The notes under the pieces were generated by a model. It was not told where the DNA came from and made no database searches. It saw only the letters and a program-made list of their open reading frames with translations. From Allostreptomyces psammosilenae (GTDB lineage Bacteria > Actinomycetota > Actinomycetes > Streptomycetales > Streptomycetaceae), in contig NZ_JACBZD010000002.1 of the NCBI RefSeq assembly GCF_013407765.1, forward strand, positions 320,001 to 384,000: a stretch of 64,000 bases of DNA, written 5' to 3'. A program made the translations under genes and the position numbers. Positions 36,506-44,926 of this stretch are shown in pieces. Each line of letters starts with the position of its first letter. The stretch's first letter is position 1.

Positions 36506-37474
36506 TCAGCCGGCGGCCCCGGCCGGCCCCGCCTCCGCGGCGGGCGCCTGCACGTCGGCGGGAGCGTCCACGTCCGGAGCCTCCGCCTCCGCTTCGGCCG
36601 GCCGGGGGAAGCGGTGCACCGCGGAGGGGGTGACGGCGATGTCCACCGGCCGGTCGTGCGGCTCGGCCGGCACCCGCTCCAGCACCTCCCCTTCGTGCAG
36701 CAGGACGATCACCGGCACGTGCCGCCCGCCGCGCCGCCGCTGCTCCGCCAGCCGCTCCAGCACCCGGTCGTAGGAGCCGCCGCCGCGCCCGAGCCGGACG
36801 CCGCGCTCGTCCACCGCCAGCCCGGGCACCACGACCGCCGCGCAGCCGAGCACCGCCTCGCGCCCGAGCGTCGGCCCGTCCGGCCGCACCATGCCGGCGT
36901 CCCCGCTGACCAGCCGCTCCCTGCCCTCGTAGCGGGCCCAGTCCAGGTCGAGGTCGGGGAGCAGCACGGGCAGCAGCACGCGCGTGCCGCGCGCGGCGAG
37001 CGCGTCCAGCAGCGCGAAGGTGTCCGGCTCGGTGCCGAAGGAGGCGTAGGCGGCGACCGTCGGCGCGGCGCCGGGCGCGGCGTCGTCGGGGGCGCCGGCC
37101 GCCCCGGTGGGCGCGGCCCGCGGGGTGGTGCGGTCGCCGGGCAGCTCGGGGAGTTCCAGCAGGCGGGCCAGCCGCCGGGCCGCGTCCCGGGAGGCGTCGG
37201 CCGCGCCGTCGCCGACGGCCCGCCGCCGGCGGTCGGCCAGCAGCCGTGACCGCAGCGCCCGCTTGTCGTTCACCGCCCGAGGGTCCCGCGGCGCCGCGGG
37301 GGAGGGGTCCGCCGGGGCGGGCTCCGCGCCCTCGCGGTGGACTGCCTCGGCCCCGGGCTGGGCAGGCTCGCCGAGCCGGGCCGGGATGCCCGGCTCGCGG
37401 GCCGTGGTGGACGTACTGTCGCCGTGCGGCACGCGCGCGGCGTGCGGGCCTTGCGAAGCGTACGGACGGGGCAT
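36506..37474 (-). CDS. 5-formyltetrahydrofolate cyclo-ligase
   Basis: ATP-dependent enzyme converting 5-formyl-THF to 5,10-methenyl-THF in one-carbon metabolism. Family motifs: KRALRSRLLADRRRR with the substrate-binding Arg/Lys, VAAYASFGTEPDT, and the C-terminal GRGGGSYDRVL nucleotide loop. ATG 37474 has a strong GGGGAGG; this adds a 67-residue non-conserved lead. The alternative GTG 37273, right before NDKRALR, gives the usual family length but a poor ribosome site. A disordered acidic tail follows the enzyme domain. It is divergent from the GGDEF gene. Confidence 0.92.
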   Translation of the reverse strand: MPRPYASQGPHAARVPHGDSTSTTAREPGIPARLGEPAQPGAEAVHREGAEPAPADPSPAAPRDPRAVNDKRALRSRLLADRRRRAVGDGAADASRDAARRLARLLELPELPGDRTTPRAAPTGAAGAPDDAAPGAAPTVAAYASFGTEPDTFALLDALAARGTRVLLPVLLPDLDLDWARYEGRERLVSGDAGMVRPDGPTLGREAVLGCAAVVVPGLAVDERGVRLGRGGGSYDRVLERLAEQRRRGGRHVPVIVLLHEGEVLERVPAEPHDRPVDIAVTPSAVHRFPRPAEAEAEAPDVDAPADVQAPAAEAGPAGAAG

Positions 37475-37667
37475 CGCGCCTCCCCGGATGCCGGCGTCCG
37501 GCACCGGGCCGGACGGTTGGAGTGTTGCGGGCCGCGCGCCGCCGGTCCTCCCCCGCCCGCGGGCGGGGACCCCCGGGCTCGGGCCCGGGGGCGCCCCACG
37601 GCCGTGGGGCCGGGGGAGGGGCCCAGTGGCACGCACGGTCGACGCACCGAGAGGAGCATGCAGGAAC

Positions 37668-38702
37668 ATGTCGCTGATCACGGACCACCTCACCGTGGTC
37701 CTCGGTGCTCTGCTCCTGGTCACCGCGCTCGTCATGGTCGCCTTGCTGCTGACCCTACGCGCCCTGCGGATCTCCACCGCCGAGCGCGTGGCGGAGCTGC
37801 GCAGGCGGGTGACGCGGCTGGAGTGCGAGTGCTCCGAACTGACCAAGACCTCCGTGACCGACCCGCTGACCGGGGTGTGGAACTACCGCTACCTCCAGCT
37901 CTCCCTGGACCGCGAGGTGGAGCGGAGCAACCGCACCGGGCGCCCGCTCGCCGTGCTGCTGCTCGACATCGACCGGTTCGAGCAGGTCAACCGGGCCGGC
38001 GGGCACCAGCGCGGCAACGCGGCGCTGCGTGACCTGGCGCAGCGCCTCGCCCTGGAGGTGCGCCAGACGGACACCCTCGGGCGGTACGGCGGGGAGGAGT
38101 TCGTGGTGCTGCTGCCGGACACCGACGCCGAGGGGGCGGCGCACGTCGCGGAACGGCTGTGCTGGACGGTGCGCCGGCACCGGATCGAGGCGTCCTTCCC
38201 GGTCGGGCAGCCGGCGCGCCGCCCGGTCGAGCAGGCCGGCACGCCGTCCCGGCGGGCGTCCGACCGGGACCGCCGGGACGCGAGCGGGCCGGACGCTCCC
38301 GCGGCCACCGCCGCTCCGGCCGGGGCGGCAGCCGGCGCGACGACCGGGGCGGCAGCCGGCGCGACGACCGGGGCGGCAGCCGGCGCGACGGCCGGAGCGA
38401 TGACCGGGGCGGCAGGCGGGACGGCCGACGCGGCGGCCGTCCGGGCCGCCCCCACCCCGCCGGCCACCGAGGTCGACCGGATCGCCTCCGGTGCCCGGGT
38501 CTCGCTGACCGCGTCCATCGGCGTGGCGGTCCTGCCGGACCACGCCAACCACGCCGCCACCCTGCTGCGCGCCGCCGACCAGGCCCTGGCCGAGGCGAAG
38601 GCGGCCGGCGGAAACGGCTGGCGGGAGGCGGTGCGCCCGCCCGAGTACGCCACCGGTGGTGAACCGGATGGCGACGTCCGTCATTCGGCGGAGAGCCTGT
38701 GA
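37668..38702 (+). CDS. GGDEF-domain diguanylate cyclase, membrane anchored
   Basis: 344 residues. One N-terminal membrane helix (LTVVLGALLLVTALVMVALLLTL) and a short coiled linker lead to a GGDEF domain. The active-site GGEEF lies near 141-145 and a product-inhibition I-site RQTD stands five residues before it, so it should make cyclic di-GMP and be feedback-inhibited. Between the GGEEF hairpin and the final helices (VSLTASIGVAVLPDHA) is an unusual insertion of about 90 residues, partly encoded by a 24-bp tandem repeat. In Streptomyces, c-di-GMP acts through BldD and RsiG to hold back sporulation. The gene's end overlaps the presumed galU promoter. Confidence 0.93.
   Translation: MSLITDHLTVVLGALLLVTALVMVALLLTLRALRISTAERVAELRRRVTRLECECSELTKTSVTDPLTGVWNYRYLQLSLDREVERSNRTGRPLAVLLLDIDRFEQVNRAGGHQRGNAALRDLAQRLALEVRQTDTLGRYGGEEFVVLLPDTDAEGAAHVAERLCWTVRRHRIEASFPVGQPARRPVEQAGTPSRRASDRDRRDASGPDAPAATAAPAGAAAGATTGAAAGATTGAAAGATAGAMTGAAGGTADAAAVRAAPTPPATEVDRIASGARVSLTASIGVAVLPDHANHAATLLRAADQALAEAKAAGGNGWREAVRPPEYATGGEPDGDVRHSAESL
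38321..38392 (+). repeat. 24-bp minisatellite inside the GGDEF gene (3 copies)
   Basis: Three tandem copies of a 24-bp unit starting CGGGGCGGCAGCCGG encode GAAAGATT repeats. Being a multiple of three, copy number can change without breaking the frame. Confidence 0.9.
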
Positions 38703-38734
38703 ACTGCCACAGCAACAGAAGATATGGTCACGGC

Positions 38735-39649
38735 ATGACGAGCATGCTCCCGATCACGAAGGCCGTGATACCAGCAGCCGGCCTGGGCACGCGCTTCCTC
38801 CCCGCCACCAAGGCGACTCCGAAGGAGATGCTGCCGGTGGTCGACCGCCCCGCGATCCAGTACGTCGTGGAGGAGGCCGTGGCGGCCGGACTGCCCGACG
38901 TGCTCATGGTGACGGGGCGCAACAAGCGTCCGCTGGAGGACCACTTCGACCGGGCGTACGAGCTGGAGGAGGCCCTCGCCAACAAGGGCGACGAGGAGCG
39001 CCTGCGGATGGTGCGCGAGTCCAGCGAGCTGGCCGCCATCCACTACGTGCGCCAGGGCGATCCCAAGGGCCTCGGCCACGCGGTGCTATGCGCCGCCCCG
39101 CACGTCGCCGACCAGCCGTTCGCGGTGCTGCTCGGTGACGACCTCATCGACCCGCGGGACCCGCTGCTCACCCAGATGATCGACGTGCAGCGGCAGCTCG
39201 GCGGCAGCGTCGTGGCGCTGATCGAGGTACCGGCCGAGCAGGTGCACATGTACGGCTGCGCCGCCGTCGCCCCGGCCGACCTCGACGGCGTGGTCCGGGT
39301 GACCGACCTGGTGGAGAAGCCGGCGGCGCAGGACGCCCCCAGCAACTACGCCGTGATCGGCCGCTACGTCCTCGACCCGGCGATCTTCGAGGTGCTGCGG
39401 CGTACCCCGCCCGGCCGCGGCGGCGAGATCCAGCTGACCGACGCGCTGAAGACGCTGGCGCAGCGCGAGGGCGACGGCGGGCCGGTGCACGGCGTGCTGT
39501 TCAAGGGGCGTCGCTACGACACCGGCGACCGCGCCGACTACCTGCGCGCCGTGGTGCGGCTGGCCTGCGAGCGCGAGGACCTCGGCCCGGGCTTCCGCAG
39601 CTGGCTGCGCGAGTTCGTCGAGCAGGAGATCCCGCGGGAGACCGTGTGA
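38735..39649 (+). CDS. galU: UTP-glucose-1-phosphate uridylyltransferase GalU
   Basis: Makes UDP-glucose for envelope polysaccharides and trehalose. 304 residues with the nucleotide-binding AVIPAAGLGTRFLPATKATPKEMLPVVDRP, DDLID metal site and VEKP motif. ATG 38735 gives the standard start (MTSMLPITKAVIP). There is no ribosome site, but TATGGT (38723-38728) lies 6 nt upstream, so the transcript may begin at the start codon itself (leaderless). It opens the galU-glp-moaC-mogA-rimJ-sepX block. Confidence 0.96.
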   Translation: MTSMLPITKAVIPAAGLGTRFLPATKATPKEMLPVVDRPAIQYVVEEAVAAGLPDVLMVTGRNKRPLEDHFDRAYELEEALANKGDEERLRMVRESSELAAIHYVRQGDPKGLGHAVLCAAPHVADQPFAVLLGDDLIDPRDPLLTQMIDVQRQLGGSVVALIEVPAEQVHMYGCAAVAPADLDGVVRVTDLVEKPAAQDAPSNYAVIGRYVLDPAIFEVLRRTPPGRGGEIQLTDALKTLAQREGDGGPVHGVLFKGRRYDTGDRADYLRAVVRLACEREDLGPGFRSWLREFVEQEIPRETV

Positions 39650-39710
39650 GGCGGCGGCCGAGGCGGCCGGTGGCGGCCGCGCAGCAGCGGAGCGGACGGG
39701 GCGGGGACGC

Positions 39711-41114
39711 ATGAGCGCTGACCAACGCACGTCGCCCGGGTCGTCCGGGGAGCCCGCCGGGGCGGCCGGGATGCCCGGGGCGTCCGGGGCGGGGCGGCTG
39801 GAGCCGGTGGAGCGGCACCTGGAGCGGGTGCTGTCCGCGATCCGGCCGCTGGCGCCCCTGGACATGCAGGTGCTGGACGCCCACGGCTGCCTGCTCGCCG
39901 AGGACGTCACGGCCCCCGGCAACGTGCCGCCCTTCGACAACAGCTCCATGGACGGCTACGCCGTGCGCGCCGCCGACCTCGCCGGCGCCGAGCGGCGCAC
40001 CCCGGTGGTGCTGACCGTGCTGGGTGACGTCCCGGCCGGCGCCAGCGACCTGCCGCGGATCACCCCGGGCACCTGCGCGCGCATCATGACCGGCGCGCCG
40101 ATGCCGCCGGGGGCGGACTCCGTCGTCCCGGTGGAGTGGACCGACGGCGGCTCCGGTGGCGACGCGGCCGCCGACACCATGGCGCCGGCGACCGCCGCCC
40201 CGGTGCTCACCGGCCCCTCCGGCGGCCCGGCCGGGGACGGCGGCGGGCGGGTGCGGGTCTTCCGGCAGCCCGAGTACGGGTCCTTCGTGCGGCGCAGCGG
40301 CAGCGACGTGGAGCGCGGCGAGGTGGTGCTGAGCGCCGGGACGGTGCTCACCCCGAGCCGGATCGGCCTGCTGTGCGCGGTGCGCCGCAACCTGGTGAAG
40401 GTGCGGCCGCGCCCCCGGGTGTCGATCCTGTCGACCGGCAGCGAGCTGACCCATCCGGCGGACGAGCCGGTGCCCGGGCGGATCCCGGACGCCAACAGCT
40501 TCATGCTGACCGCGGCGGCCCGGGAGGCGGGCGCGCTGGCGTTCCGCGCCGGCTGCGTGCCGGACGATCCGGCGGAGCTCACCGAGACGCTGGAGGACCA
40601 GCTGATCCGCTCCGACCTGGTGGTCACCAGCGGCGGGGTCAGCGTGGGCGCGTACGACGTGGTCAAGCAGGTCTTCGCGGACCTGGGCGAGGTGTCCTTC
40701 CACCGGCTGGCGATGCAGCCGGGCAAGCCGCAGGGGTTCGGCACGATCGGGCCGGACGCCACGCCGCTGTTCGCCCTGCCGGGCAACCCGGTGAGCGCGT
40801 TCGTCTCCTTCGAGCTGTTCGTGCGGCCGGCGATCCGGCGGATGATGGGGATGGAGCAGGTGCACCGGCCGGTGGTCCGGGCCCGCCTCGACGCCCCGAT
40901 CACCGGTTCGCCGGAGGGGCGCCGGCAGTACGCCCGGGGCCGGTACGTGCCGCCGATGCCGGGGGAGATCACCGGGACGGTGACGCCGGTGGGCGGTTCG
41001 GGCTCCCACCTGCTGGGGGCGCTGGCGCGGGCCAACGCCCTGGTGGTGGTGGACGAGTGGACGACGTCGGCGCCGATGGGCCAGCTCGTCGACGTGATGC
41101 TGCTGCAGGAGTGA
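39711..41114 (+). CDS. glp: MoeA/Glp gephyrin-like protein (molybdopterin molybdotransferase family)
   Basis: 467 residues of the MoeA fold, which inserts molybdate into adenylylated molybdopterin. Motifs: PPFDNSSMDGYAVRAADL, MTGAPMPPGADSVVP, SILSTGSEL, TSGGVSVGAYDVVK and LPGNPVSAFV. In corynebacteria the MoeA paralogue encoded between galU and rimJ/glr is Glp, which binds FtsZ and the membrane receptor Glr (the SepX homologue); the same gene order is kept here, so this copy may serve division as well as, or instead of, cofactor synthesis. Sequence alone cannot separate the two roles. Confidence 0.88.
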   Translation: MSADQRTSPGSSGEPAGAAGMPGASGAGRLEPVERHLERVLSAIRPLAPLDMQVLDAHGCLLAEDVTAPGNVPPFDNSSMDGYAVRAADLAGAERRTPVVLTVLGDVPAGASDLPRITPGTCARIMTGAPMPPGADSVVPVEWTDGGSGGDAAADTMAPATAAPVLTGPSGGPAGDGGGRVRVFRQPEYGSFVRRSGSDVERGEVVLSAGTVLTPSRIGLLCAVRRNLVKVRPRPRVSILSTGSELTHPADEPVPGRIPDANSFMLTAAAREAGALAFRAGCVPDDPAELTETLEDQLIRSDLVVTSGGVSVGAYDVVKQVFADLGEVSFHRLAMQPGKPQGFGTIGPDATPLFALPGNPVSAFVSFELFVRPAIRRMMGMEQVHRPVVRARLDAPITGSPEGRRQYARGRYVPPMPGEITGTVTPVGGSGSHLLGALARANALVVVDEWTTSAPMGQLVDVMLLQE

Positions 41115-41385
41115 TCGTTTCGCCTGCCGCTCCTCCGGCGCCCCCGGCGCCCGTTCCGTCGGCGCCGGGCCCTTCCGTGTCCGGCCCATCGGCCCCCTTC
41201 GGCGTCCCCTTCCCACCCTCCCCCGCCCGCCGGTAGGCCGCCGGTCGCCCACGGTCGGCCCACGGTCGGCGCTCGGCCGGGGTCGCGGTTGTCGCCCCAG
41301 CGGGTGTGGGCTTGGATGTGGGGCGGACGGAACGCCGCCCGCGCCCCGGCGGGGCCGGTGGGGCCAGTGGAGAGCTTGGAGAACG

Positions 41386-42006
41386 ATGAGCACGGGCAAG
41401 GCCGACCACCTGACGCACGTGGACGCCACGGGTGCGGCACGCATGGTGGACGTGGCGGACAAGGCGCCGTCGAGCCGTACGGCGACGGCGAGCGGCCGGG
41501 TCCGCGTCTCGCCGCGCGTGGTGGAGCTGCTGCGCGGCACCTCCCCGGACGGGCGCACGCTGCCCAAGGGCGACGCGCTGGCCGTGGCCCGGATCGCCGG
41601 GATCATGGGCGCCAAGCGGACCCCGGACCTGATCCCGCTGTGCCATCCGATCGCGCTGCACGGCGTGACCGTGGAGCTGACCGTGGCCGACGACGCGGTG
41701 GAGATCTCCGCGACCGCCCGGACCGCGGACCGCACCGGGGTGGAGATGGAGGCGCTGACGGCGGTGACCACGGCCGCGCTGACCATCGTGGACATGGTGA
41801 AGGCGGTCGACCCGGTGGCCGAGATCTGCTCGGTGCGCGTCGAGTCCAAGACGGGCGGCAAGAGCGGCGACTGGCACCGCGGCGCGGACGGCTCCGTGGT
41901 CCGCGAGACCTCCGGGACGGCCGAGACCTCCGGGACGGCCGAGACCTCCGGGACGGCCGGGGCGTCCGGGACGGCCGGCGGCGAGGCCGAGCGGAGCGCG
42001 TCGTGA
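41386..42006 (+). CDS. moaC: Cyclic pyranopterin monophosphate synthase MoaC
   Basis: Second step of molybdenum cofactor synthesis, closing the pyranopterin ring. 206 residues: LTHVDATGAARMVDV at the start, catalytic region LIPLCHPIALHGV and EMEALTAVTTAALTIVDMVKAVDP with the conserved Lys and Asp. The C-terminal 30 residues are an extension with three copies of ETSGTA, encoded by an 18-bp repeat at 41907-41960. Its TGA overlaps the mogA GTG. Confidence 0.96.
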   Translation: MSTGKADHLTHVDATGAARMVDVADKAPSSRTATASGRVRVSPRVVELLRGTSPDGRTLPKGDALAVARIAGIMGAKRTPDLIPLCHPIALHGVTVELTVADDAVEISATARTADRTGVEMEALTAVTTAALTIVDMVKAVDPVAEICSVRVESKTGGKSGDWHRGADGSVVRETSGTAETSGTAETSGTAGASGTAGGEAERSAS

Positions 42007-42617
42007 CCGGCTCGGGTTCCGGCTACCGGGCGCTGGCGGTCACCGTCTCCAACCGGGCGCACGCCGGCGTCTACCCGGACACCGGCGGTCCTCTCCTGGT
42101 GGAGGGGCTGGCCGGGATGGGCTTCGCGGTCGACGGGCCGGTGGTGGTCCCGGACGGCGAGCCGGTGGCGGAGGCGTTGCGCGGGGCCGTCGCGGACGGG
42201 TACCACGTGGTGCTCACCACGGGCGGCACCGGCCTGACGCCGCTGGACCTCACCCCGGAGATGACCCGGCGGGTGATCGACCGCGAGGTGCCCGGGATCG
42301 CGGAGGCGATCCGGGCGGCCGGCATGGCCAAGGTGCCGACGGCGGCGCTCTCCCGGGGCGTGGCGGGGACGGCGGGGCGGACCCTCGTGGTGAACCTGCC
42401 CGGCTCGACGGGCGGGGTGCGGGACGGCCTGGCCGTGCTGGCGCCGATACTGGCGCACGCCGTCGACCAGATCCACGGCGGCGACCACGTTCGGCGCCCC
42501 GACGCCGCCGCCTCCCCGACTCCCCCTCCCTCGTCTCCTTCTCCTTCTCCGTCTTCTCCGTCTTCTCCGTCTCCCGCGCCGCGGCAGGCGCCGGCCGCCC
42601 CCGGGAGCCCGAGCTGA
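42003..42617 (+). CDS. mogA: Molybdopterin adenylyltransferase MogA/MoaB family
   Basis: Activates molybdopterin by adenylylation before MoeA acts. 204 residues with TTGGTGLTPLDLTPE and NLPGSTGGVRDGL. The GTG start (42003) overlaps the moaC stop by 4 bp (GTGA), so translation is coupled. The last 35 residues are a Ser/Pro low-complexity tail. MoaC, MogA and the MoeA-like gene together cover the middle and late pathway. Confidence 0.94.
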   Translation: MTGSGSGYRALAVTVSNRAHAGVYPDTGGPLLVEGLAGMGFAVDGPVVVPDGEPVAEALRGAVADGYHVVLTTGGTGLTPLDLTPEMTRRVIDREVPGIAEAIRAAGMAKVPTAALSRGVAGTAGRTLVVNLPGSTGGVRDGLAVLAPILAHAVDQIHGGDHVRRPDAAASPTPPPSSPSPSPSSPSSPSPAPRQAPAAPGSPS

Positions 42618-42652
42618 ATCCGGTCTGGCCCGTCCGTCTGCAGGAGGGCGAA

Positions 42653-43228
42653 GTGGGGCTGCGGCCCATCCAGGCGCGGGACGCGCGGGAGTGGCACCAG
42701 GTGAACGACCGCAACCGGGACTGGCTGCGGCCCTGGGAGGCCACCGTGCCGCCGGTGCCGTACACCAGGGCGAGCGCCCGGCCGTCGTTCCGGCGGATGG
42801 TCCGGCAGCTGCGCGCGGAGGCGGCGGCGGGCCGGATGATGCCGTTCGTGGTGACCTACCAGGGGCGGCTGGCGGGGCAGTTGACCGTCGCCGGGATCAC
42901 CTGGGGGTCGATGTGCTCGGCGAACGTCGGCTACTGGGTCGATCGTGAGATCGCGGGGCGCGGGGTGATGCCGACGGCGGTGGCGCTGGCGGTGGACCAC
43001 TGCTTCTTCGGGGTCGGCCTGCACCGGGTGGAGGTCTGCATCCGCCCCGAGAACGCGGCCAGCCGGCGGGTGGTGGAGAAGCTGGGCTTCCGCGAGGAGG
43101 GGCTGCGGCCGAAGTACCTGCACATCGACGGTGCCTGGCGGGACCACCTGGCCTTCGCGCTGACCGTGGAGGACGTCCCGGAGGGGCTGCTGGCCCGCTG
43201 GCGGCGCAGCCGGTCGCGTCCGGTTTGA
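42653..43228 (+). CDS. GNAT acetyltransferase, RimJ-like
   Basis: N-acetyltransferase of the RimJ/RimL group, which acetylates protein N-termini such as ribosomal proteins. Motifs: LRPIQARDAREW, VGYWVDREIAGRGVMPTAVALAVDHCFFGVGLHRVEV (acetyl-CoA loop) and ENAASRRVVEKLGFREEG. GTG 42653 has GGAGGG 5 nt upstream. However the 13 codons before it (NPVWPVRLQEGEV) look like the usual family N-terminus and would start at CTG 42614, overlapping the mogA stop (CTGA). The galU-glp-rimJ-sepX order is conserved across actinobacteria. Confidence 0.92.
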   Translation: MGLRPIQARDAREWHQVNDRNRDWLRPWEATVPPVPYTRASARPSFRRMVRQLRAEAAAGRMMPFVVTYQGRLAGQLTVAGITWGSMCSANVGYWVDREIAGRGVMPTAVALAVDHCFFGVGLHRVEVCIRPENAASRRVVEKLGFREEGLRPKYLHIDGAWRDHLAFALTVEDVPEGLLARWRRSRSRPV

Positions 43229-43278
43229 CCGTAAAGCGCCTTGGTGAACGGAAGTTCCCCTTCCGTTGTCCGTCCGGT

Positions 43279-43300
43279 GCGGCGGACGGCCGTCCGCCGC
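43279..43300. terminator. 22-bp perfect palindrome, terminator of the mog/rimJ operon
   Basis: GCGGCGGACGG and its complement stand back to back 50 bp after the GNAT stop. A weaker AACGGAA/TTCCGTT hairpin lies just before it. Confidence 0.7.
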
Positions 43301-43346
43301 CGTTCGAACAGATAATCGATTGATTCCACCCGAACCGGAACATTAA

Positions 43347-43362
43347 TAGAACACCAGTTCTA
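43347..43362. promoter_or_regulatory. LexA-like box upstream of sepX
   Basis: TAGAAC-ACCA-GTTCTA is a perfect palindrome. It keeps the GAAC-N4-GTTC core of actinobacterial LexA boxes (TCGAAC-N4-GTTCGA), differing only at the symmetric second and second-last base. It lies 128 bp upstream of the sepX GTG in the AT-rich promoter region. Confidence 0.5.
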
Positions 43363-43489
43363 ACAATTGCCCCGGAAAGCCCCTCCCAACCGCCACTTCG
43401 GAAAAATCCCATGAAAATCCCACCGCCCCGTACGACACGCCGCGGGAAATTGCCACCGAGTGGTCCGTGTGGCGCCTAACGTGTCCATC

Positions 43490-44608
43490 GTGAGCAGTAG
43501 CGGCCTCATCTACGCAGTCATCGTGGGGGCCTGGGCTGCCTATCTGGTGCCGATGTGGCTCCGCCGGCAGGACGAGCTCAACGAAGGGCGGCCGACGGAG
43601 CGCTTCACCACCGCCATCCGGCTGCTGTCCGGAAGGGCGGCACTGGAGCGGCGTTACGCCAGGGCCCTCGCCGGCCGGGACGACGACCACGGCGTCGACA
43701 CCCTCGGCGACTTCCGCACGCCCGCGCCCGGCCCCGGCACGGCCGACGCCGACGCGGCGGACTCCGGCACGGCCGCGCGCGCCACGGCCGCCGTCGACCA
43801 GCCCGCCGACTCCGACGACCCCGCCGACACCGCGGACGCCGTGGAGCACGCGGCGCACGCGGAGGCCGCGTCCCCGCTGCGGGGGTCCGCCGCCGGGCCG
43901 CGCCGCGCCGTCCCCGGCCACCCGGCCGGCACGCCGGGCCGGGCCGCCCTGCTCGCCCGCCGGCGCCGCGTCGTCAGCGTGCTCTTCCTGCTGTTCACGA
44001 TCGGCGCCCTGGCCGCGGCCTTCGGCGGGCTCGCCCTGCTGTGGGCCCCGCTCGTCCCCGGCCTGCTGCTCTCCCTCTACATCGGCTACCTCCGCCGCCA
44101 GGAGCGCCGCCGCTACCTGGTCCAGCTCGACCACCGGCGCGCCGCCGAGGCCGCCCGCCGGCTGCACGCCGAGGGCCGCGCCCGTCGCGCCGAGGCCGCC
44201 CGCGCCGCCGAGCGCGACGACCCCGCCGCCGCGCCGGCGACGCCGCTCCCGCCCGTCGTGGAGCCCACCTCCCGCAGCCGCGCCATGGTCGAGGAGACTG
44301 ACCACGCCGAGTGGGTGGACAGCGTCCGCGGCGCCGCCCCCGACCGCGACTCCTGGGAGCCGGTGGCCGTCCCGCTCCCCACCTACGTCACCGCCCCGGT
44401 CGCCCCCCGCAACACCGGCCCGCTGGACCTCGACGCCCCCGACACCTGGTCCTCCGCCCGGACCACCCCCGCCCAGCCGGGCCGCACCCAGCCTGGCCGC
44501 ACCCAGCCGGGCCGCACCCAGCCGGGCCGCACCCCCCTCTACGACCAGTACGCCGACCCGTCCGCCGCCCCCTACACCGAGGACCGCCCCCGCGCCGCCA
44601 ACGAGTGA
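43490..44608 (+). CDS. sepX: SepX/Glr divisome membrane protein
   Basis: Actinobacteria-specific cell-division protein: it stabilises the FtsZ ring in Streptomyces and its corynebacterial homologue is the Glp receptor. 372 residues: an N-terminal membrane helix (SSSGLIYAVIVGAWAAYLVPMWLRRQDELNE), a second hydrophobic pair (VVSVLFLLFTIGALAAAFGGLALLWAPLVPGLLLSLYIGYL), a charged helical segment and a low-complexity tail with PGRTQ repeats. GTG 43490 is the known family start; there is no ribosome site, and TAACGT (43477-43482) ends 7 nt before it, so the mRNA is probably leaderless. Confidence 0.92.
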   Translation: MSSSGLIYAVIVGAWAAYLVPMWLRRQDELNEGRPTERFTTAIRLLSGRAALERRYARALAGRDDDHGVDTLGDFRTPAPGPGTADADAADSGTAARATAAVDQPADSDDPADTADAVEHAAHAEAASPLRGSAAGPRRAVPGHPAGTPGRAALLARRRRVVSVLFLLFTIGALAAAFGGLALLWAPLVPGLLLSLYIGYLRRQERRRYLVQLDHRRAAEAARRLHAEGRARRAEAARAAERDDPAAAPATPLPPVVEPTSRSRAMVEETDHAEWVDSVRGAAPDRDSWEPVAVPLPTYVTAPVAPRNTGPLDLDAPDTWSSARTTPAQPGRTQPGRTQPGRTQPGRTPLYDQYADPSAAPYTEDRPRAANE

Positions 44609-44678
44609 CCGCCCGGTCACCCGCCCCGGGGCCCGTTTTTCATCCCAGGCCCCAAAGGTGCTAGAGTTTCTCCTCGTT

Positions 44679-44752
44679 GGGGCTGTAGCGCAGTCCGGTA
44701 GCGCACCTCGTTCGCATCGAGGGGGTCAGGGGTTCAAATCCCCTCAGCTCCA
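44679..44752 (+). tRNA. tRNA-Ala(CGC)
   Basis: 74-nt cloverleaf: acceptor GGGGCTG/CAGCTCC containing the G3-U70 pair that marks alanine tRNAs, anticodon loop TTCGCAT (anticodon CGC, reading GCG), and T-arm AGGGG-TTCAAAT-CCCCT. CCA is not encoded. Confidence 0.97.
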
Positions 44753-44760
44753 CCCCAGCT

Positions 44761-44796
44761 CAGGGCCCTTCCCGGGGTAGTTCGGGAAGGGCCCTG
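44761..44796. terminator. 14-bp stem-loop downstream of tRNA-Ala
   Basis: Perfect arms 44761-44774 and 44783-44796 with an 8-nt loop directly after the tRNA. The accessory part of the window begins beyond it. Confidence 0.85.
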
Positions 44797-44926
44797 AGGC
44801 GTTCATGGGAGATTTTTGGGAGACGAGGGTCAGCCGGCCTGTTCCTCGATTTCCCCCTGTGCTCCCGGCGGTTGCCGGGACGGCCGCGCGGTGGTCGCGG
44901 GCTGAGTGGCCGCCGGTTTCCGGCCC

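Noticed and set aside
39501-42488. 995-codon minus-strand frame opposite galU, glp and moaC
   Set aside because: Composition-driven antisense frame; the plus-strand genes have full family motifs.
44679-44800. tRNA-Ala as integration site of a mobile element spanning the accessory region
   Set aside because: No duplicated tRNA 3' end, integrase or excisionase was found to the right within the window.
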